The position numbers were made by a program, and so were the translations under genes. Shown here one piece after another: positions 28,512 to 36,356 of a stretch of DNA of 64,000 nucleotides (position 1 is the first letter of the stretch; each line of letters starts with the position of its first letter). The stretch comes from Pseudomonas putida S13.1.2 (GTDB taxonomy: Bacteria > Pseudomonadota > Gammaproteobacteria > Pseudomonadales > Pseudomonadaceae): contig NZ_CP010979.1 of NCBI RefSeq assembly GCF_000498395.2, forward strand, positions 124,001 to 188,000, in the 5' to 3' direction. The notes below the pieces were generated by a model that saw only the letters and a program-made list of their open reading frames with translations, had not been told where the DNA came from and searched no databases.

Positions 28512-30755
28512 ATGAGCTTCGGCGCCGATGAAGAAATCCTCCAGGATTTCCTGGTAGAAGCCGGCGAAATTCTTGAGCAACTGTCCGAGCAACTGGTCGA
28601 GCTGGAAAGCCGACCTGACGATGCCGACCTGCTCAATGCGATCTTTCGCGGTTTCCACACTGTAAAAGGGGGCGCCGGCTTCCTTCAGCTGAACGAGCTG
28701 GTGGAGTGCTGCCATATTGCCGAGAACGTGTTCGACATCCTGCGCAAAGGTGAGCGCCGGGTCGATGCGGAACTGATGGACGTGGTGCTTGAAGCACTGG
28801 ATACGGTCAACAGTATGTTTGGCCAGGTACGCGAGCGCGCAGAGGTGACACCGGCCACCCCCGAGCTGCTGGCGGCCCTGTCGCGCCTGGCCGAACCCGG
28901 TGGCGCCGAGGTTGCGCAAGCGGCTGCGGCCCCGGCACCGTCAGCCGAGGCGCCTGTTGCGGCCACGGCCCCTGCCGATGACCAGGACATTACCGACAGC
29001 GAGTTTGAACAGCTGCTCGATTCGCTCGATGCGGTCAAGGCGCAAGCGGCGGTCGACGAGCAGATGCAGGGCGAGGCTGTCAGTGGCGAAGGTGACGAAA
29101 TCACTGATGCCGAATTCGAGTCGCTGCTCGACCAGTTGCACGGCAAAGGCCAGTTCAGTGTCGACGTCGTGGTGCAACCGGTCGCCTTGCCTGCAGACGC
29201 GGCAAGCGACGAAATTACCGACGAAGAATTCGAATCGTTGCTCGACCAGTTGCATGGCAAGGACACTTTCCAGGCCGACGTCTTGCCTGCTGCCAAAGCG
29301 CCGGCGCCGGTCGCGGTTGACCACAGCGCTGCCAGCGACGAAATCAGCGAGCACGAGTTCGAGGCCCTGCTGGACCAGTTGCACGGCAAAGGCAAGTTTG
29401 GTGGTGACGTTGCTGCGGCCGAGGCCCCGGCTGTCGCCAAGGCGCAAGCGCCTGCCCAGGCCCAAACCGACAGCCTGCCAGTGGCCAAACCAGCCGCTGC
29501 TGCCCCGGCGCCTGCGGCCGCCAGCAAGCCTGCGCCGGCCCCCCGTGCGCCGGCGCCGGCTGTAGAGAAGCATGCTGTCAGCGAAGCGGAAACCACCGTT
29601 CGCGTCGACACCGCGCGCCTGGACGAAATCATGAATATGGTCGGCGAACTGGTGCTGGTGCGTAACCGCCTGGTGCGTCTGGGCCTGAACAGCGGCGACG
29701 AGGCCATGTCCAAGGCTGTGTCCAACCTCGACGTGGTCACGGCCGACTTGCAGACGGCGGTGATGAAAACCCGCATGCAGCCGATCAAGAAAGTGTTCGG
29801 CCGCTTCCCGCGCCTGGTGCGCGACCTTGCCCGCCAGCTGAAGAAAGAGATCAACCTGGAGCTGGTCGGCGAAGAGACTGACCTGGACAAGAACCTGGTC
29901 GAGGCCCTGGCCGACCCGTTGGTGCACCTGGTGCGCAACGCCGTCGACCATGGTGTCGAGATGCCCGATGAGCGTGAAGCCTCTGGCAAGGCCCGCACCG
30001 GCCGTGTGGTGCTGTCGGCCGAACAGGAAGGTGACCACATCCTGCTGTCGATCTCTGACGACGGCAAGGGCATGGACCCGAACATCCTGCGCGCCAAGGC
30101 CGTGGAAAAAGGCCTGATGGACAAAGATGCCGCTGAGCGCCTGAGCGAGTCGGACTGCTACAACCTGATCTTCGCCCCTGGCTTTTCGACCAAGACCGAG
30201 ATTTCCGATGTGTCTGGCCGTGGCGTGGGCATGGACGTGGTGAAAACCAAGATTTCCCAGCTCAACGGTTCGATCAACATCTACTCGGCCAAGGGCCAGG
30301 GCTCGAAGATCGTCATCAAGGTACCGCTGACCTTGGCGATCATGCCCACCCTGATGGTGATGCTGGGCAACCAGGCGTTTGCCTTCCCGCTGGTCAACGT
30401 CAACGAGATCTTCCACCTCGACCTGTCGCGCACCAACGTGGTCGACGGCCAGGAAGTGGTGATCGTGCGCGACAAGGCGCTGCCGCTGTTCTACCTCAAG
30501 CGCTGGCTGGTACAGGGCCAGGTGCACGAAGAGCAGCACGAGGGCCACGTGGTGATCCTGTCGGTCGGCACGCAGCGCATCGGCTTTGTCGTCGATCAAC
30601 TGGTTGGCCAGGAAGAAGTGGTAATCAAGCCGCTGGGCAAGATGTTGCAGGGCACCCCGGGCATGTCCGGGGCCACCATCACCGGTGACGGTCGCATCGC
30701 GTTGATTCTCGACGTCCCGAGCATGCTCAAGCGTTACGCCGCGCGGCGTATTTGA
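28512..30755 (+). CDS. cheA: Chemotaxis histidine kinase CheA
   Basis: CheA (747 residues) phosphorylates CheY and CheB in response to receptors. The Hpt domain carries His49 in [12 protein letters not shown]. Between about 130 and 350 there is a Pro/Ala-rich linker in place of a recognisable P2 domain, holding four related acidic-leucine repeats (see the repeat entry). Dimerisation, HATPase ([31 protein letters not shown]) and CheW-like domains (residues about 610-747) follow. ATG 28512 follows AAGGAGCACGTTTG; TTG 28509 only adds one residue. Confidence 0.96.
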   Translation: MSFGADEEILQDFLVEAGEILEQLSEQLVELESRPDDADLLNAIFRGFHTVKGGAGFLQLNELVECCHIAENVFDILRKGERRVDAELMDVVLEALDTVNSMFGQVRERAEVTPATPELLAALSRLAEPGGAEVAQAAAAPAPSAEAPVAATAPADDQDITDSEFEQLLDSLDAVKAQAAVDEQMQGEAVSGEGDEITDAEFESLLDQLHGKGQFSVDVVVQPVALPADAASDEITDEEFESLLDQLHGKDTFQADVLPAAKAPAPVAVDHSAASDEISEHEFEALLDQLHGKGKFGGDVAAAEAPAVAKAQAPAQAQTDSLPVAKPAAAAPAPAAASKPAPAPRAPAPAVEKHAVSEAETTVRVDTARLDEIMNMVGELVLVRNRLVRLGLNSGDEAMSKAVSNLDVVTADLQTAVMKTRMQPIKKVFGRFPRLVRDLARQLKKEINLELVGEETDLDKNLVEALADPLVHLVRNAVDHGVEMPDEREASGKARTGRVVLSAEQEGDHILLSISDDGKGMDPNILRAKAVEKGLMDKDAAERLSESDCYNLIFAPGFSTKTEISDVSGRGVGMDVVKTKISQLNGSINIYSAKGQGSKIVIKVPLTLAIMPTLMVMLGNQAFAFPLVNVNEIFHLDLSRTNVVDGQEVVIVRDKALPLFYLKRWLVQGQVHEEQHEGHVVILSVGTQRIGFVVDQLVGQEEVVIKPLGKMLQGTPGMSGATITGDGRIALILDVPSMLKRYAARRI
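28983..29393 (+). repeat. Four coding repeats in the CheA linker
   Basis: Residues about 158-173, 195-213, 233-251 and 276-294 of CheA share the pattern D-E-I-[TS]-[DE][13 protein letters not shown], spaced 38-43 residues apart. The first copy is more divergent ([16 protein letters not shown]). The sites resemble CheY-docking peptides found in FliM and CheZ in this same cluster; this function is inferred. Confidence 0.75.
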
Positions 30756-30801
30756 TTTCGGTGGCGCACCCTGGCGGGTGGCGCCGCCTAATGGAGTGTT
30801 T

Positions 30802-31923
30802 ATGGCAGTCAAGGTCCTGGTGGTGGATGATTCCGGTTTCTTCCGCCGCCGCGTCTCGGAAATCCTCTCGGCGGATCCGACGATCCAGGTAGTGGGTACC
30901 GCGACCAATGGCAAGGAAGCAATCGACCAGGCGCTGGCGCTCAAGCCTGATGTCATCACCATGGACTACGAAATGCCCATGATGGACGGCATCACCGCAG
31001 TGCGGCACATCATGCAGCGCTGCCCGACGCCGGTGTTGATGTTCTCCTCGCTGACCCACGAAGGGGCGCGCGTCACCCTCGACGCGCTGGATGCTGGCGC
31101 GGTGGATTACCTGCCGAAAAACTTCGAGGACATTTCGCGCAACCCCGAGAAGGTCAAGCAGATGCTGTGCGAGAAGGTGCATACCATTTCGCGCAGCAAC
31201 CGTCGCCTTGGCAGCTATGCCAGGCCGGCACCGGTCGCCGCGCCTGCGCCGGCCAGCAGCCCTGCGCCCGCCAGCAGTTTCGCCAACCCGGCGCCGGCCC
31301 GCCCTGCGGCGCCTGCCCGTGCAGCGGCCCCGGCGGCGCACGCGCCAGCCCCCAAGCGCAAACCCTACAAGCTGGTGGCCATCGGCACCTCGACGGGCGG
31401 CCCGGTGGCCCTGCAGCGGGTATTGACCCAGCTGCCGGCCAACTTCCCGGCGCCGATCGTGTTGATCCAGCACATGCCGGCGGCGTTTACCAAGGCCTTT
31501 GCCGAACGCCTGGACAAGCTGTGCCGCATCAGCGTGAAGGAGGCCGAGGACGGCGACGTGCTGCGCCCAGGGCTGGCCCTGCTGGCCCCCGGCGGCAAAC
31601 AGATGATGATCGACGGCCGTGGCACGGTGAAGATCCTGCCCGGTGACGAGCGCCTGAACTACAAGCCTTGCGTGGACATCACCTTCGGTTCGGCCGCGAA
31701 GTCGTACGGCGACAAGGTGCTGTCGGTGGTGCTCACCGGCATGGGCGCCGATGGCCGCGAAGGCGCGCGCCTGCTCAAGCAGGGCGGCAGTACCGTGTGG
31801 GCGCAGGATGAAGCCAGCTGCGTGATCTATGGCATGCCCATGGCCATCGTCAAAGCCAACCTGGCCGATGCGGTATACAGCCTGGACGAAATCGGCAAGC
31901 ACCTGGTGGAGGCCTGCGTCTGA
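30802..31923 (+). CDS. cheB: Chemotaxis protein-glutamate methylesterase CheB
   Basis: CheB (373 residues) demethylates receptors and resets adaptation. The receiver domain has Asp55 ([13 protein letters not shown]). A Pro/Ala-rich linker covers about 140-185. The esterase domain has the catalytic Ser in [12 protein letters not shown] (around 196), His in [13 protein letters not shown] and Asp in [17 protein letters not shown] 30802 is preceded by ATGGAGTG. The stop overlaps the motC start. Confidence 0.96.
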   Translation: MAVKVLVVDDSGFFRRRVSEILSADPTIQVVGTATNGKEAIDQALALKPDVITMDYEMPMMDGITAVRHIMQRCPTPVLMFSSLTHEGARVTLDALDAGAVDYLPKNFEDISRNPEKVKQMLCEKVHTISRSNRRLGSYARPAPVAAPAPASSPAPASSFANPAPARPAAPARAAAPAAHAPAPKRKPYKLVAIGTSTGGPVALQRVLTQLPANFPAPIVLIQHMPAAFTKAFAERLDKLCRISVKEAEDGDVLRPGLALLAPGGKQMMIDGRGTVKILPGDERLNYKPCVDITFGSAAKSYGDKVLSVVLTGMGADGREGARLLKQGGSTVWAQDEASCVIYGMPMAIVKANLADAVYSLDEIGKHLVEACV

Positions 31924-32663
31924 TGGACGTGCTCAGCCTGATCGGCCTGATTCTCGCCTTTGTCGCCATCGTCGGTGGCAACTTCCTGGAGGGGGGGCAT
32001 GCCGGTGCCCTGGTCAACGGCCCGGCAGCGCTGATCGTGTTGGGTGGCACCCTGGCGGCAGCCTTGTTGCAGTCGCCGCTGTCCTCCTTCAAGCGCGCCT
32101 TGCAGATTTTGCGCTGGATCCTGTTTCCGCCGCGGGTCGACCTGGCGGGTGGCATAGACCGCGTGGTGAACTGGAGCCTGACCGCACGCAAGGAAGGCCT
32201 GCTGGGCCTGGAAGGCGTGGCCGATGCCGAGCCCGACCCGTATGCGCGCAAGGGCCTGCAGCTGCTGGTGGACGGCGCCGAGCCAGAAGCCATCCGCAGT
32301 ATCCTTGAAGTCGATTTTCTGACCCAGGAAAGCCGTGACATCCAGGCTGCCAAGGTGTTCGAGAGCATGGGCGGCTACGCGCCGACCATCGGCATCATCG
32401 GTGCGGTGATGGGCCTGATCCACGTGATGGGCAACCTGGCCGACCCGTCGCAGTTGGGCAATGGCATTGCTGTGGCCTTTGTCGCCACCATTTACGGCGT
32501 GGCCAGCGCCAACCTGATCCTGCTGCCGATCGCCAACAAGCTCAAGGCCAACGTCATGCGCCAGTCGCGCTACCGCGAGATGCTGCTCGAAGGCTTGTTG
32601 TCGATTGCCGAGGGTGAAAACCCGCGCTCGATCGAGTTGAAGCTGCAAGGCTTCATGGAGTAA
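31923..32663 (+). CDS. motC: Flagellar stator protein MotC (MotA family)
   Basis: This 246-residue protein has the MotA/TolQ/ExbB fold: membrane segments at the N-terminus (LIGLILAFVAIVGGNFLEGG, ALIVLGGTLAAALLQ) and in the second half (GYAPTIGIIGAVMGLIHVM and IAVAFVATIYGVASANLILLP). Pseudomonas carries two stators, MotAB and MotCD; the position after cheB identifies MotC. The ATG overlaps the cheB TGA. Confidence 0.95.
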   Translation: MDVLSLIGLILAFVAIVGGNFLEGGHAGALVNGPAALIVLGGTLAAALLQSPLSSFKRALQILRWILFPPRVDLAGGIDRVVNWSLTARKEGLLGLEGVADAEPDPYARKGLQLLVDGAEPEAIRSILEVDFLTQESRDIQAAKVFESMGGYAPTIGIIGAVMGLIHVMGNLADPSQLGNGIAVAFVATIYGVASANLILLPIANKLKANVMRQSRYREMLLEGLLSIAEGENPRSIELKLQGFME

Positions 32664-32666
32664 CCC

Positions 32667-33524
32667 ATGCGTCGCCGTCGTCACACCGAGGAACACGAAA
32701 ACCACGAACGCTGGCTGGTGTCGTACGCCGACTTCATCACCTTGCTGTTCGCCTTTTTTGTGGTGATGTACTCGATTTCCTCGATCAACGAGGGCAAGTA
32801 CAAGGTCATTTCCCAGGCCTTGCTGGGGGTGTTCAACGACCCTGAGCGCAGCATGAAACCGATCCCCATCGGCGATGAGCAGCCGTTGAGCGTGCGCCCG
32901 GCAGAGCCGCTGGTCAAAGACAGCGAGCAGACCGAGGCGGGCCTGGCGGCGACCAATGTGGACCCGTTGAAAACCATCAGCGATGACGTGCGCGATGCCT
33001 TTGGCGACCTGATCAACAGCAACCAGATGACCGTGCGCGGCAACGAGTTGTGGATCGAGATCGAGCTGAATTCATCGCTGCTGTTCGGCAGTGGCGATGC
33101 CATGCCCAGCGACAAGGCGTTTGCCATCATCGAGAAGGTGGCCAATATCATCAAGCCGTTCGCCAACCCGGTGCATGTCGAAGGCTTCACCGACAACCTG
33201 CCAATCCGCACAGCGCAGTACCCGACCAACTGGGAGCTGTCGTCGGCGCGGGCGGCGAGCATCGTACGCCTGCTGGCCATGGAAGGGGTCAACCCGGCGC
33301 GCATGGCCTCGGTGGGTTATGGCGAGTACCAGCCGGTGGCCGGCAATGACACCGCCGACGGTCGCGCGCGTAATCGCCGGGTGGTGCTGGTCATTTCCCG
33401 TAACCTGGAAGTGCGCCGCAGCCTGACCGGCTCGGGCAGTGCCCATGCCACGCCCGATGCCGCATTGCGCCGGGCTGGCACACAAAGTGCACCGCCAACG
33501 CCAGCAACGGTGGCGGGGCAGTGA
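32667..33524 (+). CDS. motD: Flagellar stator protein MotD (MotB family)
   Basis: MotD (285 residues) pairs with MotC. The single membrane span near the N-terminus carries the proton-binding Asp (WLVSYADFITLLFAFFVVMYS). The C-terminal OmpA-like peptidoglycan-binding domain shows VEGFTDNLPIRTAQYPTNWELS and MASVGYGEYQPVAGN. It starts 4 bp after motC. Confidence 0.96.
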   Translation: MRRRRHTEEHENHERWLVSYADFITLLFAFFVVMYSISSINEGKYKVISQALLGVFNDPERSMKPIPIGDEQPLSVRPAEPLVKDSEQTEAGLAATNVDPLKTISDDVRDAFGDLINSNQMTVRGNELWIEIELNSSLLFGSGDAMPSDKAFAIIEKVANIIKPFANPVHVEGFTDNLPIRTAQYPTNWELSSARAASIVRLLAMEGVNPARMASVGYGEYQPVAGNDTADGRARNRRVVLVISRNLEVRRSLTGSGSAHATPDAALRRAGTQSAPPTPATVAGQ

Positions 33525-33570
33525 TCCGTCAATTCCCCGTCGCTGCATTGTATTGAAAAGTGGCTCCGTC

Positions 33571-33677
33571 CCCTGTGGGAGCGGGCATGCCCGCGAAGTA
33601 GGCGACGCGGTGGATGGCACCGGCTGCGCCGGTGTTCGCGGCGGTTCGACGCTTCGATGAGCCCGCTCCCACAGGGA
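33571..33677. repeat. REP inverted pair, GGGCATGCCC core, partly decayed
   Basis: CCCTGTGGGAGCGGGCATGC CCGCGAAG starts the element at 33571; GCCCGCTCCCACAGGG closes it at about 33661-33676. The inner arm is disrupted around GCGGTTCGACGCTTCGATGA. It lies between motD and parC. Confidence 0.75.
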
Positions 33678-33743
33678 TCGTGCCGGCTCTTGGATAGTAG
33701 TTTCTACAGTGTCCCTGCCAAATCAATAGATAGAGTTTGCTTG

Positions 33744-34532
33744 ATGAGAGTCTGGGCAGTAGCCAATCAAAAAGGTGGCGTCGGCAAGACCACCACAACC
33801 ATCGCCCTGGCGGGCCTGCTGGCTGAGGCAGGCAAGCGCGTGGTCGTCGTCGACCTCGATCCGCACGGTTCGATGACCAGCTATTTCGGGCACAACCCCG
33901 ATGCCCTGGAGCACAGCTGCTACGACCTGTTCCTGCACAAGGGCGTAGTGCCCGACGGCCTGCCCGGGCAGTTGCTGCTACCGACCAGCGACGAACGCAT
34001 TTCGCTGTTGCCGTCGAGCACCGCACTGGCCGTGCTGGAGCGCCAGTCGCCGGGGCAGAATGGCCTGGGCCTGGTGATCGCCAAGAGTCTGGCGCAGCTG
34101 TGGCAGGATTTCGACTATGCCGTGATCGACAGCCCACCCTTGCTGGGCGTGTTGATGGTCAATGCCCTGGCCGCCAGCCAGCAGCTGGTGATCCCGGTGC
34201 AGACCGAGTTTTTGGCGGTAAAGGGCCTGGAACGCATGGTGGGCACCCTTGCCATGATCAACCGCTCGCGCAAGCAGGCGCTGCCGTACCAGATCGTGCC
34301 AACGCTGTTCGACCGCCGTACCCAGGCCTCCCTGGGCACACTCAAGCTGCTGCGTGATACCTACGGCCAACAGGTGTGGCAGGGCTATATTCCGGTGGAT
34401 ACGCGCCTGCGCGATGCCAGCCGCAAGGGCGTCACGCCTTCGCAGTTCGACAGCAAGAGCCGCGGGTTGATTGCTTACCGGGCGCTGCTCAAGCACCTGC
34501 TGACCTACAAGACTGCAGGGCAGGTGGCCTGA
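33744..34532 (+). CDS. parC: ParA-like ATPase ParC, polar chemotaxis array positioning
   Basis: This 262-residue ParA-family ATPase has the Walker A NQKGGVGKTTTTIAL and Walker B VIDSPPLLGVLMVNAL. In polarly flagellated gammaproteobacteria ParC positions chemoreceptor arrays and is encoded beside ParP and CheW, as here. ATG 33744 is chosen since the protein then starts MRVWAVANQKGG. It overlaps the next gene by one base. Confidence 0.93.
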   Translation: MRVWAVANQKGGVGKTTTTIALAGLLAEAGKRVVVVDLDPHGSMTSYFGHNPDALEHSCYDLFLHKGVVPDGLPGQLLLPTSDERISLLPSSTALAVLERQSPGQNGLGLVIAKSLAQLWQDFDYAVIDSPPLLGVLMVNALAASQQLVIPVQTEFLAVKGLERMVGTLAMINRSRKQALPYQIVPTLFDRRTQASLGTLKLLRDTYGQQVWQGYIPVDTRLRDASRKGVTPSQFDSKSRGLIAYRALLKHLLTYKTAGQVA

Positions 34533-35425
34533 TGACCCAGACCCGACACACCAGCACCCGGCCACAGATGGCCCTGCAGTCGTACCTCGACGGCCTGCTG
34601 CAGGAGGCCACCGAAGCCGAAGACCTGTTGGAACCGCCAGCCGCGCCGGACGAGTTCGCCGAGGCGGTGCGCGAGGAACAGGCACGCGATGCCCGTCAGC
34701 CGGCCCGACCGGTGCCCGCCGAAGCCCCTGCCAGCCTTGCCCCACGGCCGTTCGCCGAACCTAGGCTGGCGGTGTTGCCCAGCGTGATGCCGGTAGAAGC
34801 GCCGGTGGTGACGGTGGTCGAGCAGGAGGTGATCGCCGAGGCCGCCATCCCGGTGCTGGTCGAAGAACAAACCGTGGAACCGGCAATGCCGCTGGTCGAT
34901 GTGCACCTGCCGGCGCCCAACCTGCCGGTGCCGCCGGCCACCGTCGACGGCCGCCCGGTGTGGGCGGCCGAGCCGTTCGAATGCCTGTTGTTCGACGTCG
35001 CCGGCCTCACCCTGGCGGTGCCGTTGGTGTGCCTGGGGTCGATCTACAACCTGGCCGGTCAGGAGCTGACGCCGCTGTTCGGCCAGCCTGACTGGTTCCT
35101 CGGCATCCTGACCTGCCAGGCCGGCAACCTGAAGGTGCTGGACACCGCCCGTTGGGTAATGCCCGACCGTTACCGCGACGACTTTCGTCAAGGCCTGAAT
35201 TACGTGATTTCCGTGCAGGGCTACGAATGGGGGTTGGCCGTGCACCAGGTCAGCCGCTCGCTGCGCCTGGACCCGTCCGAGATCAAGTGGCGTAGCCAGC
35301 GTGGCCAGCGGCCTTGGCTGGCCGGCACGGTGATTGAACATATGTGTGCACTGCTCGACGTCGCGGCACTGGCCGAGCTGATCGCCAGCGGCGCGGTCAA
35401 GCAGATGCACGCCAAACAGAAATGA
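34532..35425 (+). CDS. parP: CheW-like array coupling protein ParP
   Basis: The 297-residue protein has a long acidic and Pro/Val-rich N-terminal half and a CheW-like domain from about residue 145 (FECLLFDVAGLTLAVPLVCL to SRSLRLDPSEIKW). This matches ParP, which links ParC to the CheA array. It starts at ATG 34532, which shares its first base with the last base of the parC stop codon. Low-complexity proline segments are probably disordered. Confidence 0.9.
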   Translation: MTQTRHTSTRPQMALQSYLDGLLQEATEAEDLLEPPAAPDEFAEAVREEQARDARQPARPVPAEAPASLAPRPFAEPRLAVLPSVMPVEAPVVTVVEQEVIAEAAIPVLVEEQTVEPAMPLVDVHLPAPNLPVPPATVDGRPVWAAEPFECLLFDVAGLTLAVPLVCLGSIYNLAGQELTPLFGQPDWFLGILTCQAGNLKVLDTARWVMPDRYRDDFRQGLNYVISVQGYEWGLAVHQVSRSLRLDPSEIKWRSQRGQRPWLAGTVIEHMCALLDVAALAELIASGAVKQMHAKQK

Positions 35426-35466
35426 CACCGAATACACCGCCAATGGCGGATTTTGAGGGTAGGGGA

Positions 35467-35946
35467 ATGAAAAAGTCGTCTGCACAAGGTTCCGAAGATC
35501 CGATCCTGCAGTGGGTTACCTTCCGTCTGGACAACGAGTCCTACGGCATCAACGTGATGCAGGTACAAGAAGTGCTGCGCTACACCGAGATCGCCCCGGT
35601 GCCGGGTGCGCCAAGCTACGTGCTGGGCATTATCAACCTGCGCGGCAACGTAGTGACGGTGATCGACACCCGTCAGCGTTTTGGCCTGATGCCGACCGAA
35701 GTCACCGACAACACCCGTATCGTCATCATCGAAGCCGACAAGCAAGTGGTCGGCATCCTGGTCGATAGCGTGGCCGAGGTGGTGTACCTGCGTCAGTCCG
35801 AAATCGAAACCGCGCCGAACGTGGGTAACGAAGAGTCGGCCAAGTTCATCCAGGGCGTGTGCAACAAGAATGGCGAACTGCTGATCCTGGTCGAGCTGGA
35901 CAAGATGATGACCGAGGAAGAGTGGTCCGAGCTGGAGAATATCTGA
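35467..35946 (+). CDS. cheW: Chemotaxis coupling protein CheW
   Basis: CheW (159 residues) bridges receptors and CheA. It has a complete CheW fold (WVTFRLDNESYGINVMQVQEV, IINLRGNVVTVIDTRQRFGL, ILVDSVAEVVYLRQSEIE). ATG 35467 follows TAGGGGA. Confidence 0.96.
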   Translation: MKKSSAQGSEDPILQWVTFRLDNESYGINVMQVQEVLRYTEIAPVPGAPSYVLGIINLRGNVVTVIDTRQRFGLMPTEVTDNTRIVIIEADKQVVGILVDSVAEVVYLRQSEIETAPNVGNEESAKFIQGVCNKNGELLILVELDKMMTEEEWSELENI

Positions 35947-35947
35947 G

Positions 35948-36343
35948 TTGATCCTACAGGTTGCTGTCATCTTCCTGGCGCTGGTCTGGGCGCTGAGCCT
36001 GTGGTTTTTCCTCAACTACAGCAAGCGCCAGCGCGAGCTGGCTGCGCAGCAGGCCGAGGGCGATGCGCTGCGTGACCAGCGCATCAAGGACCTGGCCAAG
36101 CGCCTGGACGACTACCAGAACGGTACCGTGCACATGGGTGAGGCGCTGCACGAGCTGAGCCTGGTGGTTGCCCCGTTGCCTGACAAGATCCAGCAGCTGG
36201 AGCAGCGCGACCCCAACAACGTCACCTTTTCACAGGCGGCCAAGCTGGTCGGCATGGGCGCCAGCGTGGCCGAGCTGACCGAAAGCTGTGGCCTGACCCA
36301 GGCCGAGGCGGAGCTGATGAGCAAGCTGCACCGCAGCGGGTAA
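35948..36343 (+). CDS. DUF2802 membrane-anchored protein
   Basis: This 131-residue protein has an N-terminal membrane span (ILQVAVIFLALVWALSLWFFL) and a coiled region, followed by a helix-turn-helix-like C-terminal motif (QAAKLVGMGASVAELTESCGLTQAEAELMSKLH). Members of this family commonly follow cheW in Pseudomonas; the role is unknown. The TTG start overlaps no ribosome site of note and lies 1 bp after the cheW stop. The 3' end lies 13 bp from the convergent toxin-like gene. Confidence 0.85.
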   Translation: MILQVAVIFLALVWALSLWFFLNYSKRQRELAAQQAEGDALRDQRIKDLAKRLDDYQNGTVHMGEALHELSLVVAPLPDKIQQLEQRDPNNVTFSQAAKLVGMGASVAELTESCGLTQAEAELMSKLHRSG

Positions 36344-36356
36344 TCTGGCTACCGCC

